DNA of 64,000 bases. Source: Muribaculaceae bacterium (GTDB lineage: Bacteria > Bacteroidota > Bacteroidia > Bacteroidales > Muribaculaceae). Shown piece after piece: positions 16,578 to 26,097 of this stretch (the stretch's first letter is position 1; every line of letters starts with the position of its first letter). A program made the translations under genes and the position numbers. The notes below the pieces were generated by a model. That model made no database searches and was not told where the DNA came from. It saw only the letters and a list, made by a program, of their open reading frames with translations. The stretch lies in NCBI GenBank assembly GCA_017436845.1, contig JAFSCJ010000011.1, positions 1 through 64,000 of the forward strand. The letters run 5' to 3'.

Positions 16578-19376
16578 ATGGAATTGTCTTATAAACAGTA
16601 TATTGACGATATTAAAAAGTTTGTTGATAAAGATCGCATTTACACCGATGATCTTCGACGTCTTGCGTGGGGTACTGATGCCGGTTTCTATCGTAAGATA
16701 CCTCAAATTGTTGTGCGCTCAAAAGATGAAGAAGAAGTTTCTAAGTTACTTGCCACAGCAACAAAACATAAGTTGCCTGTAACGTTTAGAGCAGCAGGAA
16801 CAAGTTTATCAGGACAAGCCATTAGTGACTCAATTCTAATAGTAGCAGGAAAACATTGGGAGAAATATTCTATCTCTCCCGATGTTTCCACTATTACTCT
16901 TCAACCGGGTATTATCGGTAGTCGAGTAAATGAATATTTGGCTCCGTATGGACGCATGTTTGCTCCTGACCCCGCATCAAAGAAATCGGCGATGGTGGGA
17001 GGTATTGTGATAAACAATGCATCAGGTATGAACTGCGGTACACATGCCAATAGTGATAAAATTCTTAAGTCGGTGAGAATTGTTTTTGCCGATGGTACTG
17101 TGCTTGACACGGGCGATGATCGCTCACGTGCATTATTTGCACGCATCAAGCCTGAATTTATTGATGGTATCATGAAGTTGCGTGATGAAATTTGTGCCGA
17201 CAAGGAGTTGGTTGATCGCATACTTCATAAATATAGCATCAAAAACGTTACAGGTTTGAATTTGTTGCCATTTGTTACTTTCCGTGATCCATTTGATATT
17301 ATTGCTCACAGCATGGTGGGTTCTGAAGGTACATTGGCATTCCTTTCTGAAATTACAGTTAACACCTCTCATCTTTATCCTTGTTCAGCAAGTGCTATGC
17401 TTTATTTCAGCGATTTGAAAGAAGCATGTGAAGCAGTTGTGGCAATGAAGAAAGGCCCGGTGTTTGGTGCTGAATTATTAGATAAAAAATCACTCTCGGC
17501 TGTAAATGACACAACCGGAGAAAACTTGACAGCAGTGTTAACAGAAACAAAGGCCGACACTCCTGAAGAGTTGCAGAAAAATATAAACGAGATACTTGAA
17601 ATCCTCAAACCGTTTAACCTATATAAACCTGCTTATTTCACTGATAAGCCGGAAGAATACTCTGAATATTGGAAAATCCGTTCAGGTATATTCCCTTCAG
17701 TAGGGGGTACACGTCGTTTGGGTACAACTGTTTTGATTGAAGACGTTGCATTCCAAATTGAGGACCTCCCTCAGGCAACTGTCGAATTGCAAGCATTGCT
17801 CCAAGAAAATGGATATGATGATGCTTGTATATATGGACACGCATTGGAGGGTAATTACCACTTTATCATATCTCAATCGTTTGATTCTGACGCAGAAGTC
17901 GAACGATATAAAAACCTCATGCTTGCTGTTGAACGTCTTGTCGTTGATAAATATGATGGTTCGTTGAAAGCTGAGCATGGAACAGGTCGCAATATGGCTC
18001 CATTTGTGGCAAAAGAGTGGGGCGAAAAGGCGTGGTCATATATGAAACGCATCAAAGAACTATTTGACCCGCAAAATATCCTTAATCCAGGGGTAATATT
18101 CAATGATGATCCTGAATGTTATATCAAAGGATTGAAACCACTACCATTGACAAATCCTCATGTAGATAAATGTATAGAATGTGGTTTTTGTGAAGTGAAT
18201 TGCGTAACTTGTGGCTACTCTGATTCACTTTCAGCTCGTCAACGCATTGTCGCTCAACGTGAAATTACACGATTGAGAACTACTGGTGAAGACCCAGCTC
18301 GCTTGGCTCGCCTTGAAAAGCAATTTGAATTGTTGGGAAATGCTACTTGTGCCGGTGATGGCTTGTGTAGTACATCATGTCCAATGGGTAATAACACAGG
18401 AGAGATGATACATGATTTGCGTCAAGCAAGTCTTCCTCCAACAAGCATGGGTTATAAGATTGGGAACTTTGCTGCAAATAATTTGAAAGTGATAACAGGT
18501 GTGCTTCGCCCTGTGTTGTCAACCGCTAATTTTGCAGGAAAAGTGCTAGGCGAAGGAGGGGTAAATGCTATTGGTAATGCTTTGCACAAAGTGGGTGTGC
18601 CATTGTGGACTCCTACACTTCCCGGAGCATTCTATTCTCCTAAAGAAGTGGTTAAACCAGCCGCGAAGAAAGTGGTATATTTCCCAAGTTGTATAAATCA
18701 AACGATGGGCGTTTCTCGCGAGAAAGGCAAGAAAATCGCTCCACTAGTAGATACTATCATAACATTGTGTAACAAAGCTGGATATGAGGTAATATTCCCA
18801 AAAGGAATGAAAAACTTGTGTTGTGGTACTATCTGGGAAAGTAAGGGTATGCCTGACATTGCTGACCGCAAGACAGCTGAACTTGAAAAGGCATTGCTTG
18901 AAGCTTCAGAAAATGGTAAATATCCTGTTCTTTGTGATCAAAGTCCATGTCTTCACCGTATGCGTGAACACATAAAGAGCATGTATTTATATGAACCTGC
19001 TGAATTTATTCATGATTTCCTTGCTCCTGAATTGGAGTTTACCCCAATAGATGAGCCTATAGCAGTTCACATTACTTGTTCTACTCGTCGCATGGGACTC
19101 GCTGATAAAATCATTGCTTTAGCTGGTAAATGTTCTCGCAATGTAATTGTACCATCAGAAGTGGGCTGTTGTGGATTTGCTGGCGATAAAGGTTTTATGT
19201 TGCCCGAAGTGAACAAATATGCATTGCGTAAATTGCGTCCACAAATCGAGAAAGCCGGTGTGAAATATGGATATTCTAATAGCCGTACTTGTGAAATAGG
19301 GCTATCTACTAATAGCGGTATTCCATATAAATCTATCGCATATCTAGTAAATGATTGTACAAAAGCTAAATCTTAA
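16578..19376 (+). CDS. FAD and Fe-S D-lactate dehydrogenase-type oxidoreductase
   Basis: This 932-residue fusion has an FAD-binding PCMH-type domain about 1-230 (FRAAGTSLSGQA, HANSDKILKSVR) and an FAD-oxidase C domain to about 515 (LKAEHGTGRNMAP). Two Fe-S cysteine clusters follow (CIECGFCEVNC near 532, CAGDGLCSTSCPM near 590). The C-terminal cysteine-rich domain has two CCG motifs (NLCCGTI near 746 and GCCGFAG near 863). This layout matches Dld-II D-lactate dehydrogenases and YdiJ-type 2-hydroxyacid dehydrogenases. MurQ releases D-lactate, so oxidation to pyruvate with electrons to the quinone pool is the simplest role here. D-2-hydroxyglutarate is the main alternative substrate. No membrane segment is seen; it probably associates with the inner membrane from the cytoplasm. 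Confidence 0.82.
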   Translation: MELSYKQYIDDIKKFVDKDRIYTDDLRRLAWGTDAGFYRKIPQIVVRSKDEEEVSKLLATATKHKLPVTFRAAGTSLSGQAISDSILIVAGKHWEKYSISPDVSTITLQPGIIGSRVNEYLAPYGRMFAPDPASKKSAMVGGIVINNASGMNCGTHANSDKILKSVRIVFADGTVLDTGDDRSRALFARIKPEFIDGIMKLRDEICADKELVDRILHKYSIKNVTGLNLLPFVTFRDPFDIIAHSMVGSEGTLAFLSEITVNTSHLYPCSASAMLYFSDLKEACEAVVAMKKGPVFGAELLDKKSLSAVNDTTGENLTAVLTETKADTPEELQKNINEILEILKPFNLYKPAYFTDKPEEYSEYWKIRSGIFPSVGGTRRLGTTVLIEDVAFQIEDLPQATVELQALLQENGYDDACIYGHALEGNYHFIISQSFDSDAEVERYKNLMLAVERLVVDKYDGSLKAEHGTGRNMAPFVAKEWGEKAWSYMKRIKELFDPQNILNPGVIFNDDPECYIKGLKPLPLTNPHVDKCIECGFCEVNCVTCGYSDSLSARQRIVAQREITRLRTTGEDPARLARLEKQFELLGNATCAGDGLCSTSCPMGNNTGEMIHDLRQASLPPTSMGYKIGNFAANNLKVITGVLRPVLSTANFAGKVLGEGGVNAIGNALHKVGVPLWTPTLPGAFYSPKEVVKPAAKKVVYFPSCINQTMGVSREKGKKIAPLVDTIITLCNKAGYEVIFPKGMKNLCCGTIWESKGMPDIADRKTAELEKALLEASENGKYPVLCDQSPCLHRMREHIKSMYLYEPAEFIHDFLAPELEFTPIDEPIAVHITCSTRRMGLADKIIALAGKCSRNVIVPSEVGCCGFAGDKGFMLPEVNKYALRKLRPQIEKAGVKYGYSNSRTCEIGLSTNSGIPYKSIAYLVNDCTKAKS

Positions 19377-19383
19377 ATAAAAT

Positions 19384-20541
19384 ATGTCGGAAGCAGTAAA
19401 GAAACCTAAACAAAGAATGCTTGCACTTGATATCTTGCGAGGTATCACTATTGCAGGTATGATTTTGGTGAATAATCCTGGATCGTGGAGCAACATGTAT
19501 GCTCCGCTTGCACATGCACCATGGCATGGTTTGACACCCACTGACTTGATTTTCCCATTCTTTATGTTTATAATGGGTATTTCAACATTTATCTCATTGA
19601 GAAAATTTGAATTTAAATTGTCATTGCCATTGTTTGTAAAAATCATTCGTCGCACAGTTGTGATTTTTGCAATAGGTCTTGCTATAGCATGGTTTAGCAA
19701 ATTATGTTATGGAATGGCAGGAGGTAAATCATTCTTGGAAGCCGCAAACTCGTTTGACACAATACGCATTCTAGGAGTAATGCCACGTTTGGCACTGTGC
19801 TATGGATTTGCTTCGTTAATAGTATTGCTATTACGCTGTAAACACATCCTTTGGGTAGTGGCTACACTATTGATTGGCTATGGCGTGTTATTGCTTTGCG
19901 GAAATGGTTTGGCATTCTCTGAAGATAACATTATCTCAATTATTGACCGTGCTGTCCTAGGTGTTGACCACATGTATAAAGATACAGTTGATGGAGTGAA
20001 ATTAGCTCTTGACCCGGAAGGCTTGTTGAGTACGATACCTTCAATTGCTCATGTCCTTATAGGCTTTTGGGCAGGAATGAAGATGATGGAAGTTAAAGAT
20101 ATAAATATGCGAGTTAATCGATTGTTTATAATTGGTGCTGTTTTGATGTTCTTAGGATTCCTATTTGACTATGCAATTCCCATCAATAAAAAGTTGTGGA
20201 CACCCACATTTGCAGTAGTAACATGTGGTCTTGCTTCAACATTATTGGCTCTGCTCATTTGGATAATTGATATTAAAGGTTATAAAAAATGGTGCCGATT
20301 CTTCGAAGCATTTGGTATAAATCCATTGTTTATGTATGTGCTTGGTGGTGTATTGGGAATTTTATTTGCTACAATAAAATTTGATGGAACATCAATCAAG
20401 ACTTTTATTTACAACGATTTCTTGTTGTCAATGCTTGGAGATGCAACATTGGCATCATGTCTATATGCAATAATATTTATTGCAATTAACTGGTGTATTG
20501 GATATATTCTTTATAAAAACAAAATATACATTAAGATATGA
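19384..20541 (+). CDS. murT: MurT-type MurNAc transporter (DUF5009/HGSNAT-like membrane protein)
   Basis: This 385-residue protein has about ten hydrophobic segments. It starts with RMLALDILRGITIAGMILVN and then HGLTPTDLIFPFFMFIMG, the signature of the heparan-alpha-glucosaminide acetyltransferase/YeiB-like membrane family. In Tannerella forsythia the gene at this place in a transporter-kinase-etherase cluster was shown to act together with the kinase in MurNAc uptake without a PTS. The order here is the same: transporter, kinase overlapping by 4 nt (ATGA at 20538-20541), and murQ. The family is otherwise known for transmembrane acetylation of amino sugars, so a combined acyltransferase role remains possible. 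Confidence 0.78.
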   Translation: MSEAVKKPKQRMLALDILRGITIAGMILVNNPGSWSNMYAPLAHAPWHGLTPTDLIFPFFMFIMGISTFISLRKFEFKLSLPLFVKIIRRTVVIFAIGLAIAWFSKLCYGMAGGKSFLEAANSFDTIRILGVMPRLALCYGFASLIVLLLRCKHILWVVATLLIGYGVLLLCGNGLAFSEDNIISIIDRAVLGVDHMYKDTVDGVKLALDPEGLLSTIPSIAHVLIGFWAGMKMMEVKDINMRVNRLFIIGAVLMFLGFLFDYAIPINKKLWTPTFAVVTCGLASTLLALLIWIIDIKGYKKWCRFFEAFGINPLFMYVLGGVLGILFATIKFDGTSIKTFIYNDFLLSMLGDATLASCLYAIIFIAINWCIGYILYKNKIYIKI

Positions 20542-21377
20542 AACTAATTGCAGATTGTGGCAGTACCAAAATCCAATGGTGTGCCGTTGAAGATGGTAAA
20601 GTAGTAAAAGAATTCTTTACCCCTGGAATGAATGCGGTAATGCTTACCGAAGAAGAAATGACAGCTCGCATGGCTAATGAGTTGAAACCTGAAGTAGAAG
20701 GAATGGCTTTTGAAAGCATCTATTTTTATGGCGCAGGATGTATCAATGATGATGTTTGTGGCAATGTGCGTCGTGCAATTGCTGCTAACGCTTCAGCTCC
20801 TGTAATTGAAGTTTATACTGACCTTCTTGCTGCAGCTCGCGCTTTGTTTGGCAATGAAGCTGGTATCGCTTGTATCTTGGGTACAGGTTCAAACTCTTGC
20901 TACTATGATGGAGAAAAGATTGTTGATAACGTATCTCCTCTTGGTTATATCCTTGGCGATGAGGGTAGTGGCGCTGTGCTTGGTAAATTGCTTGTTGGTG
21001 ATGTTTTGAAAAAACAACTTCCTGAACACCTTTGCGAAAAATTCCTTGCACAATATGATCTTGACCGCATGAAAATTATTCAAAAGGTTTATCGCGAGCA
21101 CCCAGCTAACCGTTTCCTTGCGTCAATCACTCCATTCCTCATTCAAAACATCGAAGAACCTGCAGTTCACCGCCTTGTTTTGAACGCATTCAAAGCATTC
21201 TTTGTGCGCAACATCGCTAACTATGCTAACTACAAAGAATATAGCATCAACTTTGTAGGCTCAATTGCTCACTACTATCGTGATGTTCTTGAAGAAGCTG
21301 CTGATGCAGTAGATTGCAAAATCGGTAAAATCCTTCAAGTTCCAATGGAAGGCTTGATCGCTTACCACTCTAAATAA
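20538..21377 (+). CDS. murK: MurNAc kinase of the BadF/BadG ATPase family
   Basis: This 279-residue cytoplasmic sugar kinase has the ASKHA fold: phosphate-1 motif LIADCGSTKIQW at residues 2-13, then GIACILGTGSNSCYYDG and LGYILGDEGSGAVLGK, as in N-acetylglucosamine kinases of the BadF group. It probably phosphorylates incoming MurNAc (and perhaps GlcNAc) at C6 to make the MurQ substrate. Its start overlaps the stop of the transporter gene by 4 nt, which fits the reported need for both proteins together in uptake. murQ follows after 32 nt. The codons look more biased (CGT/CGC, CTT, AAC, ATC) than in the genes around it, suggesting higher expression. Confidence 0.82.
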   Translation: MKLIADCGSTKIQWCAVEDGKVVKEFFTPGMNAVMLTEEEMTARMANELKPEVEGMAFESIYFYGAGCINDDVCGNVRRAIAANASAPVIEVYTDLLAAARALFGNEAGIACILGTGSNSCYYDGEKIVDNVSPLGYILGDEGSGAVLGKLLVGDVLKKQLPEHLCEKFLAQYDLDRMKIIQKVYREHPANRFLASITPFLIQNIEEPAVHRLVLNAFKAFFVRNIANYANYKEYSINFVGSIAHYYRDVLEEAADAVDCKIGKILQVPMEGLIAYHSK

Positions 21378-21409
21378 TAGAAAACATAATCATTAAAAAA
21401 TAAAAGGAT

Positions 21410-22231
21410 ATGGCATTTGTAAAAATCAGTGAACAACCTTCACTTTACAATGACTTGGAAAAGAAATCGGTATTGGAACTCCTCACCGATATTAACAACG
21501 AGGACAAAAAAGTAGCTCTTGCTGTAGAAAAAGCTATTCCTCAAATTGAGAAACTTGTTACAGGAATCGTTAGCCGCATGAAAAAAGGTGGTCGCATCTT
21601 CTATATGGGTGCAGGTACATCAGGTCGTCTTGGCGTGCTTGACGCATCAGAAATTCCTCCAACATATGGTATGGATCCATCTTGGGTTATCGGTCTTATC
21701 GCTGGTGGTGATACAGCTCTTCGCAACCCAGTAGAAAACGCCGAAGATGATACAATTCAAGGTTGGAAAGATCTAGAAGCGTTCAATATCAACGAAAAAG
21801 ATACAGTTATCGGTATTGCTGCTTCAGGTACAACTCCATACGTTATTGGCGCTCTTAATGCTTGTCGCGAACGTGGCATCTTGACTGCTGCTATCACATC
21901 TAACCCTGATGCTCCTATTTCAGAAGCTGCTGATATCGCTATTGAAATGATTGTAGGACCAGAATATGTAACAGGTAGTTCTCGCATGAAATCAGGTACA
22001 GGTCAAAAGATGATTTGTAACATGATTACTACTGCAGTTATGATTCAAATGGGTCGCGTTAAAGGTAACAAGATGGTAAATATGCAATTATCTAATGCTA
22101 AACTTGTTGACCGTGGTACTCGCATGGTTGTTGACGAACTTGGCCTTCCTTACGAAGAAGCTAAACGCCTTCTTCTTCTTCATGGTGAGGTAAAACGCGC
22201 GTGCGATGCTTATCGTGCAGAACAAGCATAA
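21410..22231 (+). CDS. murQ: N-acetylmuramic acid 6-phosphate etherase
   Basis: This 273-residue SIS-domain enzyme cleaves the lactyl ether of MurNAc-6-P to give GlcNAc-6-P and D-lactate in the cytoplasm. MurQ landmarks are present: GRIFYMGAGTSGRLGVLDAS followed by EIPPTYGM, then GIAASGTTPYVIGAL, SNPDAPISEAA and a KSGTGQK motif. The length is close to the usual ~300 residues. It is the last gene of the recycling run and is followed by a strong hairpin. GlcNAc-6-P would continue to NagA/GlmS-type steps encoded elsewhere. Confidence 0.93.
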   Translation: MAFVKISEQPSLYNDLEKKSVLELLTDINNEDKKVALAVEKAIPQIEKLVTGIVSRMKKGGRIFYMGAGTSGRLGVLDASEIPPTYGMDPSWVIGLIAGGDTALRNPVENAEDDTIQGWKDLEAFNINEKDTVIGIAASGTTPYVIGALNACRERGILTAAITSNPDAPISEAADIAIEMIVGPEYVTGSSRMKSGTGQKMICNMITTAVMIQMGRVKGNKMVNMQLSNAKLVDRGTRMVVDELGLPYEEAKRLLLLHGEVKRACDAYRAEQA

Positions 22232-22257
22232 TTTGATATTCAAATTCTAAAATATTT

Positions 22258-22300
22258 AATAGGCTCTATTGGCATCATATAGGTAGCCAAAGAGCCTATT
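22258..22300 (+). terminator. Long hairpin between murQ and serB (terminator or attenuator)
   Basis: AATAGGCTCT (22258-22267) pairs with AGAGCCTATT (22291-22300). After a single bulged A, TTGGC pairs with GCCAA, with a 12-nt loop. No U-run follows (GATTTAAA), so it may be a weak terminator, an RNA-stabilising 3' end or a leader structure for serB, whose ATG is only 18 nt further on. Confidence 0.55.
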
Positions 22301-22318
22301 GATTTAAATTCTGATGTT

Positions 22319-23542
22319 ATGGAAAAACAATTAGAATTGATTTTGATTAATATATCGGGGAATGATCACCCTGGAGTTACTGCTGCTCTAACTGAAATTT
22401 TAGCTCGTTACGGAGCTGTGATTTTGGATATCGGACAGTCAAATATTCATCATACATTGTCTTTAGGTATATTGTTTAAGACTGATAGCAGTGTTTCTGG
22501 TGAAATTATGAAAGAGTTGCTATTTAAAGCATCTGAACTTGATATGCAGATAAGATTTACTCCGGTATCAGAAGAACAATACACCGACTGGGTTGGGCGT
22601 CAGGGCAAAAGCCGTTGGATTATTACCATTCTTGGTCGTCGCTTGACTGCTCGTCACATAGCATTAGTGACAGATGTTGTTACAGAGCAAAATCTTAATA
22701 TAGATAGCATACGTCGTTTGACTGGTCGCATGCCCCTTGCTGAAACTGAAGATCCGTTATCAAAATCTTGTGTGGAGTTATCGGTGCGTGGCACTCCGCG
22801 CGATAAAGCCGAAATGCAATCGCGATTTATGAAAATAGCTTCTGACGAGGAGTTTGATGTGTCTTTGCAAGAAGACACGATGTATCGTCGTTGTCGTCGA
22901 TTGATATGCTTTGATATGGACTCTACGCTCATTGAAACAGAGGTTATTGACGAACTTGCTATGCGCGCAGGAGTAGGTGATGAGGTAAAAGCTATTACTG
23001 AAAGCGCGATGCGAGGAGAAATTGATTTCTGTGAAAGTTTCCGCCGACGTGTTGCAATGTTAAAAGGTTTAGATGTCAGTGTAATGAAAGATATCGCCGA
23101 AAATCTACCCATAACTGAAGGTCTTGACCGATTAATGTCTGTACTCAAACGCGCGGGATATAAAACCGCGATTTTATCGGGTGGGTTCACTTATTTCGGA
23201 GAATATCTAAAACAACGATTTGGCTTTGACTATGTATATGCCAATGAACTTGAGATAGGTAGCGATGGAAAGTTGACAGGAAATTATGTGGGAGATATAG
23301 TTGATGGCAAGCGCAAAGCTGAGCTATTAAGACTCATTGCACAAGTTGAAAATGTGAACATTGCTCAAACCATTGCTGTGGGCGATGGCGCTAATGATTT
23401 GCCAATGATTGCAACAGCAGGTCTCGGAATTGCATTTCATGCTAAACCAAAGGTTAAGGCTACTGCTGAACAAAGTCTTTCAACAATAGGTCTTGATGGC
23501 ATTTTGTATTTCCTTGGCTTCAAAGACTCGTTTATTGAATAA
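22319..23542 (+). CDS. serB: Phosphoserine phosphatase
   Basis: This 407-residue protein carries out the last step of serine synthesis from 3-phosphoglycerate. The N-terminal ~170 residues hold two ACT-like regulatory segments (NISGNDHPGVTAALTEI and the ITILGRRLTARHIALV stretch). The C-terminal HAD domain has CFDMDSTLIETEVIDELA with the DxDxT nucleophile motif near 198-202, SGGFTYF (motif II) and VGDGANDLPMI (motif IV). It is about 100 residues longer than E. coli SerB, as is usual for Bacteroidetes forms with full ACT domains. It is separated from the recycling genes by the 22258-22300 hairpin and is followed 15 nt later by the phosphodiester glycosidase. Confidence 0.92.
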   Translation: MEKQLELILINISGNDHPGVTAALTEILARYGAVILDIGQSNIHHTLSLGILFKTDSSVSGEIMKELLFKASELDMQIRFTPVSEEQYTDWVGRQGKSRWIITILGRRLTARHIALVTDVVTEQNLNIDSIRRLTGRMPLAETEDPLSKSCVELSVRGTPRDKAEMQSRFMKIASDEEFDVSLQEDTMYRRCRRLICFDMDSTLIETEVIDELAMRAGVGDEVKAITESAMRGEIDFCESFRRRVAMLKGLDVSVMKDIAENLPITEGLDRLMSVLKRAGYKTAILSGGFTYFGEYLKQRFGFDYVYANELEIGSDGKLTGNYVGDIVDGKRKAELLRLIAQVENVNIAQTIAVGDGANDLPMIATAGLGIAFHAKPKVKATAEQSLSTIGLDGILYFLGFKDSFIE

Positions 23543-23557
23543 AAAGATAAAAATATC

Positions 23558-26014
23558 ATGAAAAAAAGATTTTTAACTCTATTGCTTATAGTTTCTTCAA
23601 TTTTTGTCGTAAATGCTGAAAGTTTTACGAACGGAAATGAAACTTATAACTATACTATTACAGAAACTTCAACGCCAAGTACAGGGGTAAAGCATACACG
23701 CATGCGATTTACCGCACCGAGTGCTTGTAATGTTAGTATAGCTGAGGTAGATTTGACCAATAAGGATGTGAGAGTAGAAGCATTTATTGGTCAAGATAAA
23801 CTACAAAATTTGGAGAAACCCACAACATTTAGTGCTCGTAAGACATCGGCAGGTCGCAATCCTATTGTAGTGCAAAATGGACATTTCTGGTCAATGTCCT
23901 CACAAACGGCAACGTCAGCCGGTGTTCATGCTACGAATACATGCCTTGGGGGGTGTATGGTTAATGGCTCAATTATCACTGAAACCAATTATACTAATGA
24001 TCAATGGAATGGCGGACCTACTCGTCATGGTGTGCTTGGCTTTACATCAGATGGGAAGGCTCATATAGGTAATTATCAAACATTAATAAAGGCAATGTGT
24101 CCGGCAAAATGGGGAACAGATGAAGCTACTAATTCATTATTGATTACTGAAGTAAATAAATATTGTATAGCGAGTGATTTTATGGCGTTGTTTACTCCCG
24201 AATATCCAAGTGAGCAAGCATTTAAGGTTATAAACACATCGGCAGGACAGCCCGGAACAGAAGTTACAGGCTCTGCTACAGAGGTGTATTTAACGCTCGA
24301 TGCCGGTCAAACAATGAAACATAATGGATGGATTACAGCGACAGTTGGAAAAATATTAACAAATACATCGAGGGGTACACGAGGGAATTATGATCTCGTA
24401 CTTGTTGCGGCACCTGGAGTCAGTCAGAGTGTATTATCGTCAGTAGCTGTTGGCGATCAAATGAAATTCAAATATTATTGGCACCCGGCTAATAATACAA
24501 ATTCTATACCCGATTTTGAAAACGTAATTGCCGGTAATGCAATTATAATGCAAAATGGCGCAATTACAACTCGAGCCACCGATGAATCTTATAATACGAC
24601 ATCCTATGCGCGGTCATTATATGGAATTAATGCCGATGGAACAAAATTGTATATGTGCGTTGTAGATAAAGGTCAAAATGCCGAAGAGGGTGTGTCTTAT
24701 GGTGCAACATGTACACGCATAGGTTATATAATGAAACATTTTGGAGCACAAACAGTTCTTCAAGTTGATGGTGGAGGCTCAGCCCAAATGGCAATAAATG
24801 GATCATTAGCAACAAAACCGGCTGATGGGTCGGAACGTTCTGTTGCTTCAGGAATTGTAGTGTATTCTAACGGCTCTGCTACAGATACTCCTGATGAGCC
24901 TGAACAACCATCAACAGAGGTGGGTTATTCTCTTTCACAAGACTGGGTGCACACAAGTGGACACATTGCAGCAGCGGCATCAGGTCGTTGTTGGAGTACC
25001 GGTTTTGATGGAAAGATATATTTTAATGATTATGCCGGTTCTAAATTATATTATTGGACAAAAAATGGATTAACTGATGCCGGAACTTCAGCCGCCGGAT
25101 CGGCTATTACAAGTGATGATGCCGGTAATATTATTTTAAGCACTACAGTTTGGTCAGCTGCGGCAACATCGTTTAAAGTTTTGCCGTCGGGCAGTTCTTC
25201 ATATCAAGATTTGACTATTACTTTACCAAATGGAATGGCATCAGCATCAATGAAATATATTGGTAAAGCGATAGGAAATATAATGAGTGCTGAAGGTGGT
25301 GCTGTCTATATCATACCTTCTGGAGCAACATCAGTGGCAAAGATTATTATAAAAAATGGTGTTCAGTTATCAGCAACAGCGATTGATGTATCATCAGTAA
25401 CAACTGCCGATGCTGAAACATTTGCAATACCATTGACTACAGATATAAATAGTGATGAAATTGCAGTGCGTGATCGACGAAAGAAACATTTCTATCATAA
25501 TAGCAATGGCACATTCGAGGCATATCCCGACAATGGAATTACAACAACTCAAGGAGGAACGTTATTTACGCTAAATGATACTCAATTTGCTGTTGAGCCT
25601 ATAGGAACAAGCTATTGTGATGGATTCCAAATTATTAATGTAGAAAAAAATGAAATAATTGCAACTCATACAGAGCAATATTCAACAGCGGCAATATCAT
25701 CTAATCCCAATAGCTTTACTGCTGAAATAATTAGTAATTATGAGGCAAAATTATATCAATATGTGCCAGGACAACTTGCTGCACAATATACGTTTAAAGT
25801 AGATGAAACGGTTGGTGTTGAGGTTGTTGAAGAAGAAAATATAAAAGTTTTTGTTGAAAAGGGGAATATATGCATATTGGGAAATGCCGATACAATAGAG
25901 GTTTATTCTATTAGTGGAATATTGATTAGTAAAAATAGCAGAGAAATAGAATGTCAACCTGGAATATATATTGTAAAAGTCGATGATGGAGTAACGAAAG
26001 TTATCGTCAGATAA
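23558..26014 (+). CDS. Secreted phosphodiester glycosidase (NAGPA family) with beta-propeller-like and C-terminal sorting region
   Basis: This 818-residue protein has a signal peptide 1-20 (ending VVNA). Residues about 45-440 form a phosphodiester glycosidase domain. The family motif is seen as VLQVDGGGSAQMAING near 402-417, followed by SERSVASGIVVYS. NAGPA-type enzymes uncover sugars by removing GlcNAc joined through a phosphodiester. A second region (about 455-750) is rich in repeated beta strands and resembles a DUF4623/propeller-like module; I cannot name it firmly. The end (IEVYSISGILISKN, then GIYIVKV) looks like a short T9SS-type or related sorting domain, but the YPNP motif is absent. 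The natural substrate is unknown. Confidence 0.72.
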   Translation: MKKRFLTLLLIVSSIFVVNAESFTNGNETYNYTITETSTPSTGVKHTRMRFTAPSACNVSIAEVDLTNKDVRVEAFIGQDKLQNLEKPTTFSARKTSAGRNPIVVQNGHFWSMSSQTATSAGVHATNTCLGGCMVNGSIITETNYTNDQWNGGPTRHGVLGFTSDGKAHIGNYQTLIKAMCPAKWGTDEATNSLLITEVNKYCIASDFMALFTPEYPSEQAFKVINTSAGQPGTEVTGSATEVYLTLDAGQTMKHNGWITATVGKILTNTSRGTRGNYDLVLVAAPGVSQSVLSSVAVGDQMKFKYYWHPANNTNSIPDFENVIAGNAIIMQNGAITTRATDESYNTTSYARSLYGINADGTKLYMCVVDKGQNAEEGVSYGATCTRIGYIMKHFGAQTVLQVDGGGSAQMAINGSLATKPADGSERSVASGIVVYSNGSATDTPDEPEQPSTEVGYSLSQDWVHTSGHIAAAASGRCWSTGFDGKIYFNDYAGSKLYYWTKNGLTDAGTSAAGSAITSDDAGNIILSTTVWSAAATSFKVLPSGSSSYQDLTITLPNGMASASMKYIGKAIGNIMSAEGGAVYIIPSGATSVAKIIIKNGVQLSATAIDVSSVTTADAETFAIPLTTDINSDEIAVRDRRKKHFYHNSNGTFEAYPDNGITTTQGGTLFTLNDTQFAVEPIGTSYCDGFQIINVEKNEIIATHTEQYSTAAISSNPNSFTAEIISNYEAKLYQYVPGQLAAQYTFKVDETVGVEVVEEENIKVFVEKGNICILGNADTIEVYSISGILISKNSREIECQPGIYIVKVDDGVTKVIVR

Positions 26015-26040
26015 CAATATCATTATAAAAGTTGTTTATA

Positions 26041-26077
26041 AAGTGGATGTGTCATTATCTGATACATCCACTTTTGT
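26041..26077 (+). terminator. Rho-independent terminator after the phosphodiester glycosidase
   Basis: AAGTGGATGTGTC and GATACATCCACTT form a 13-bp stem (one G-T pair) with a 7-nt loop, running into TTTTGT. It lies 27 nt after the stop codon. Confidence 0.85.
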
Positions 26078-26097
26078 ATTCTTTTAAGGTATAATTA

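Noticed and set aside
22654..23190. Antisense frame of 178 residues under serB
   Set aside because: Shadow of the well-supported SerB coding frame.
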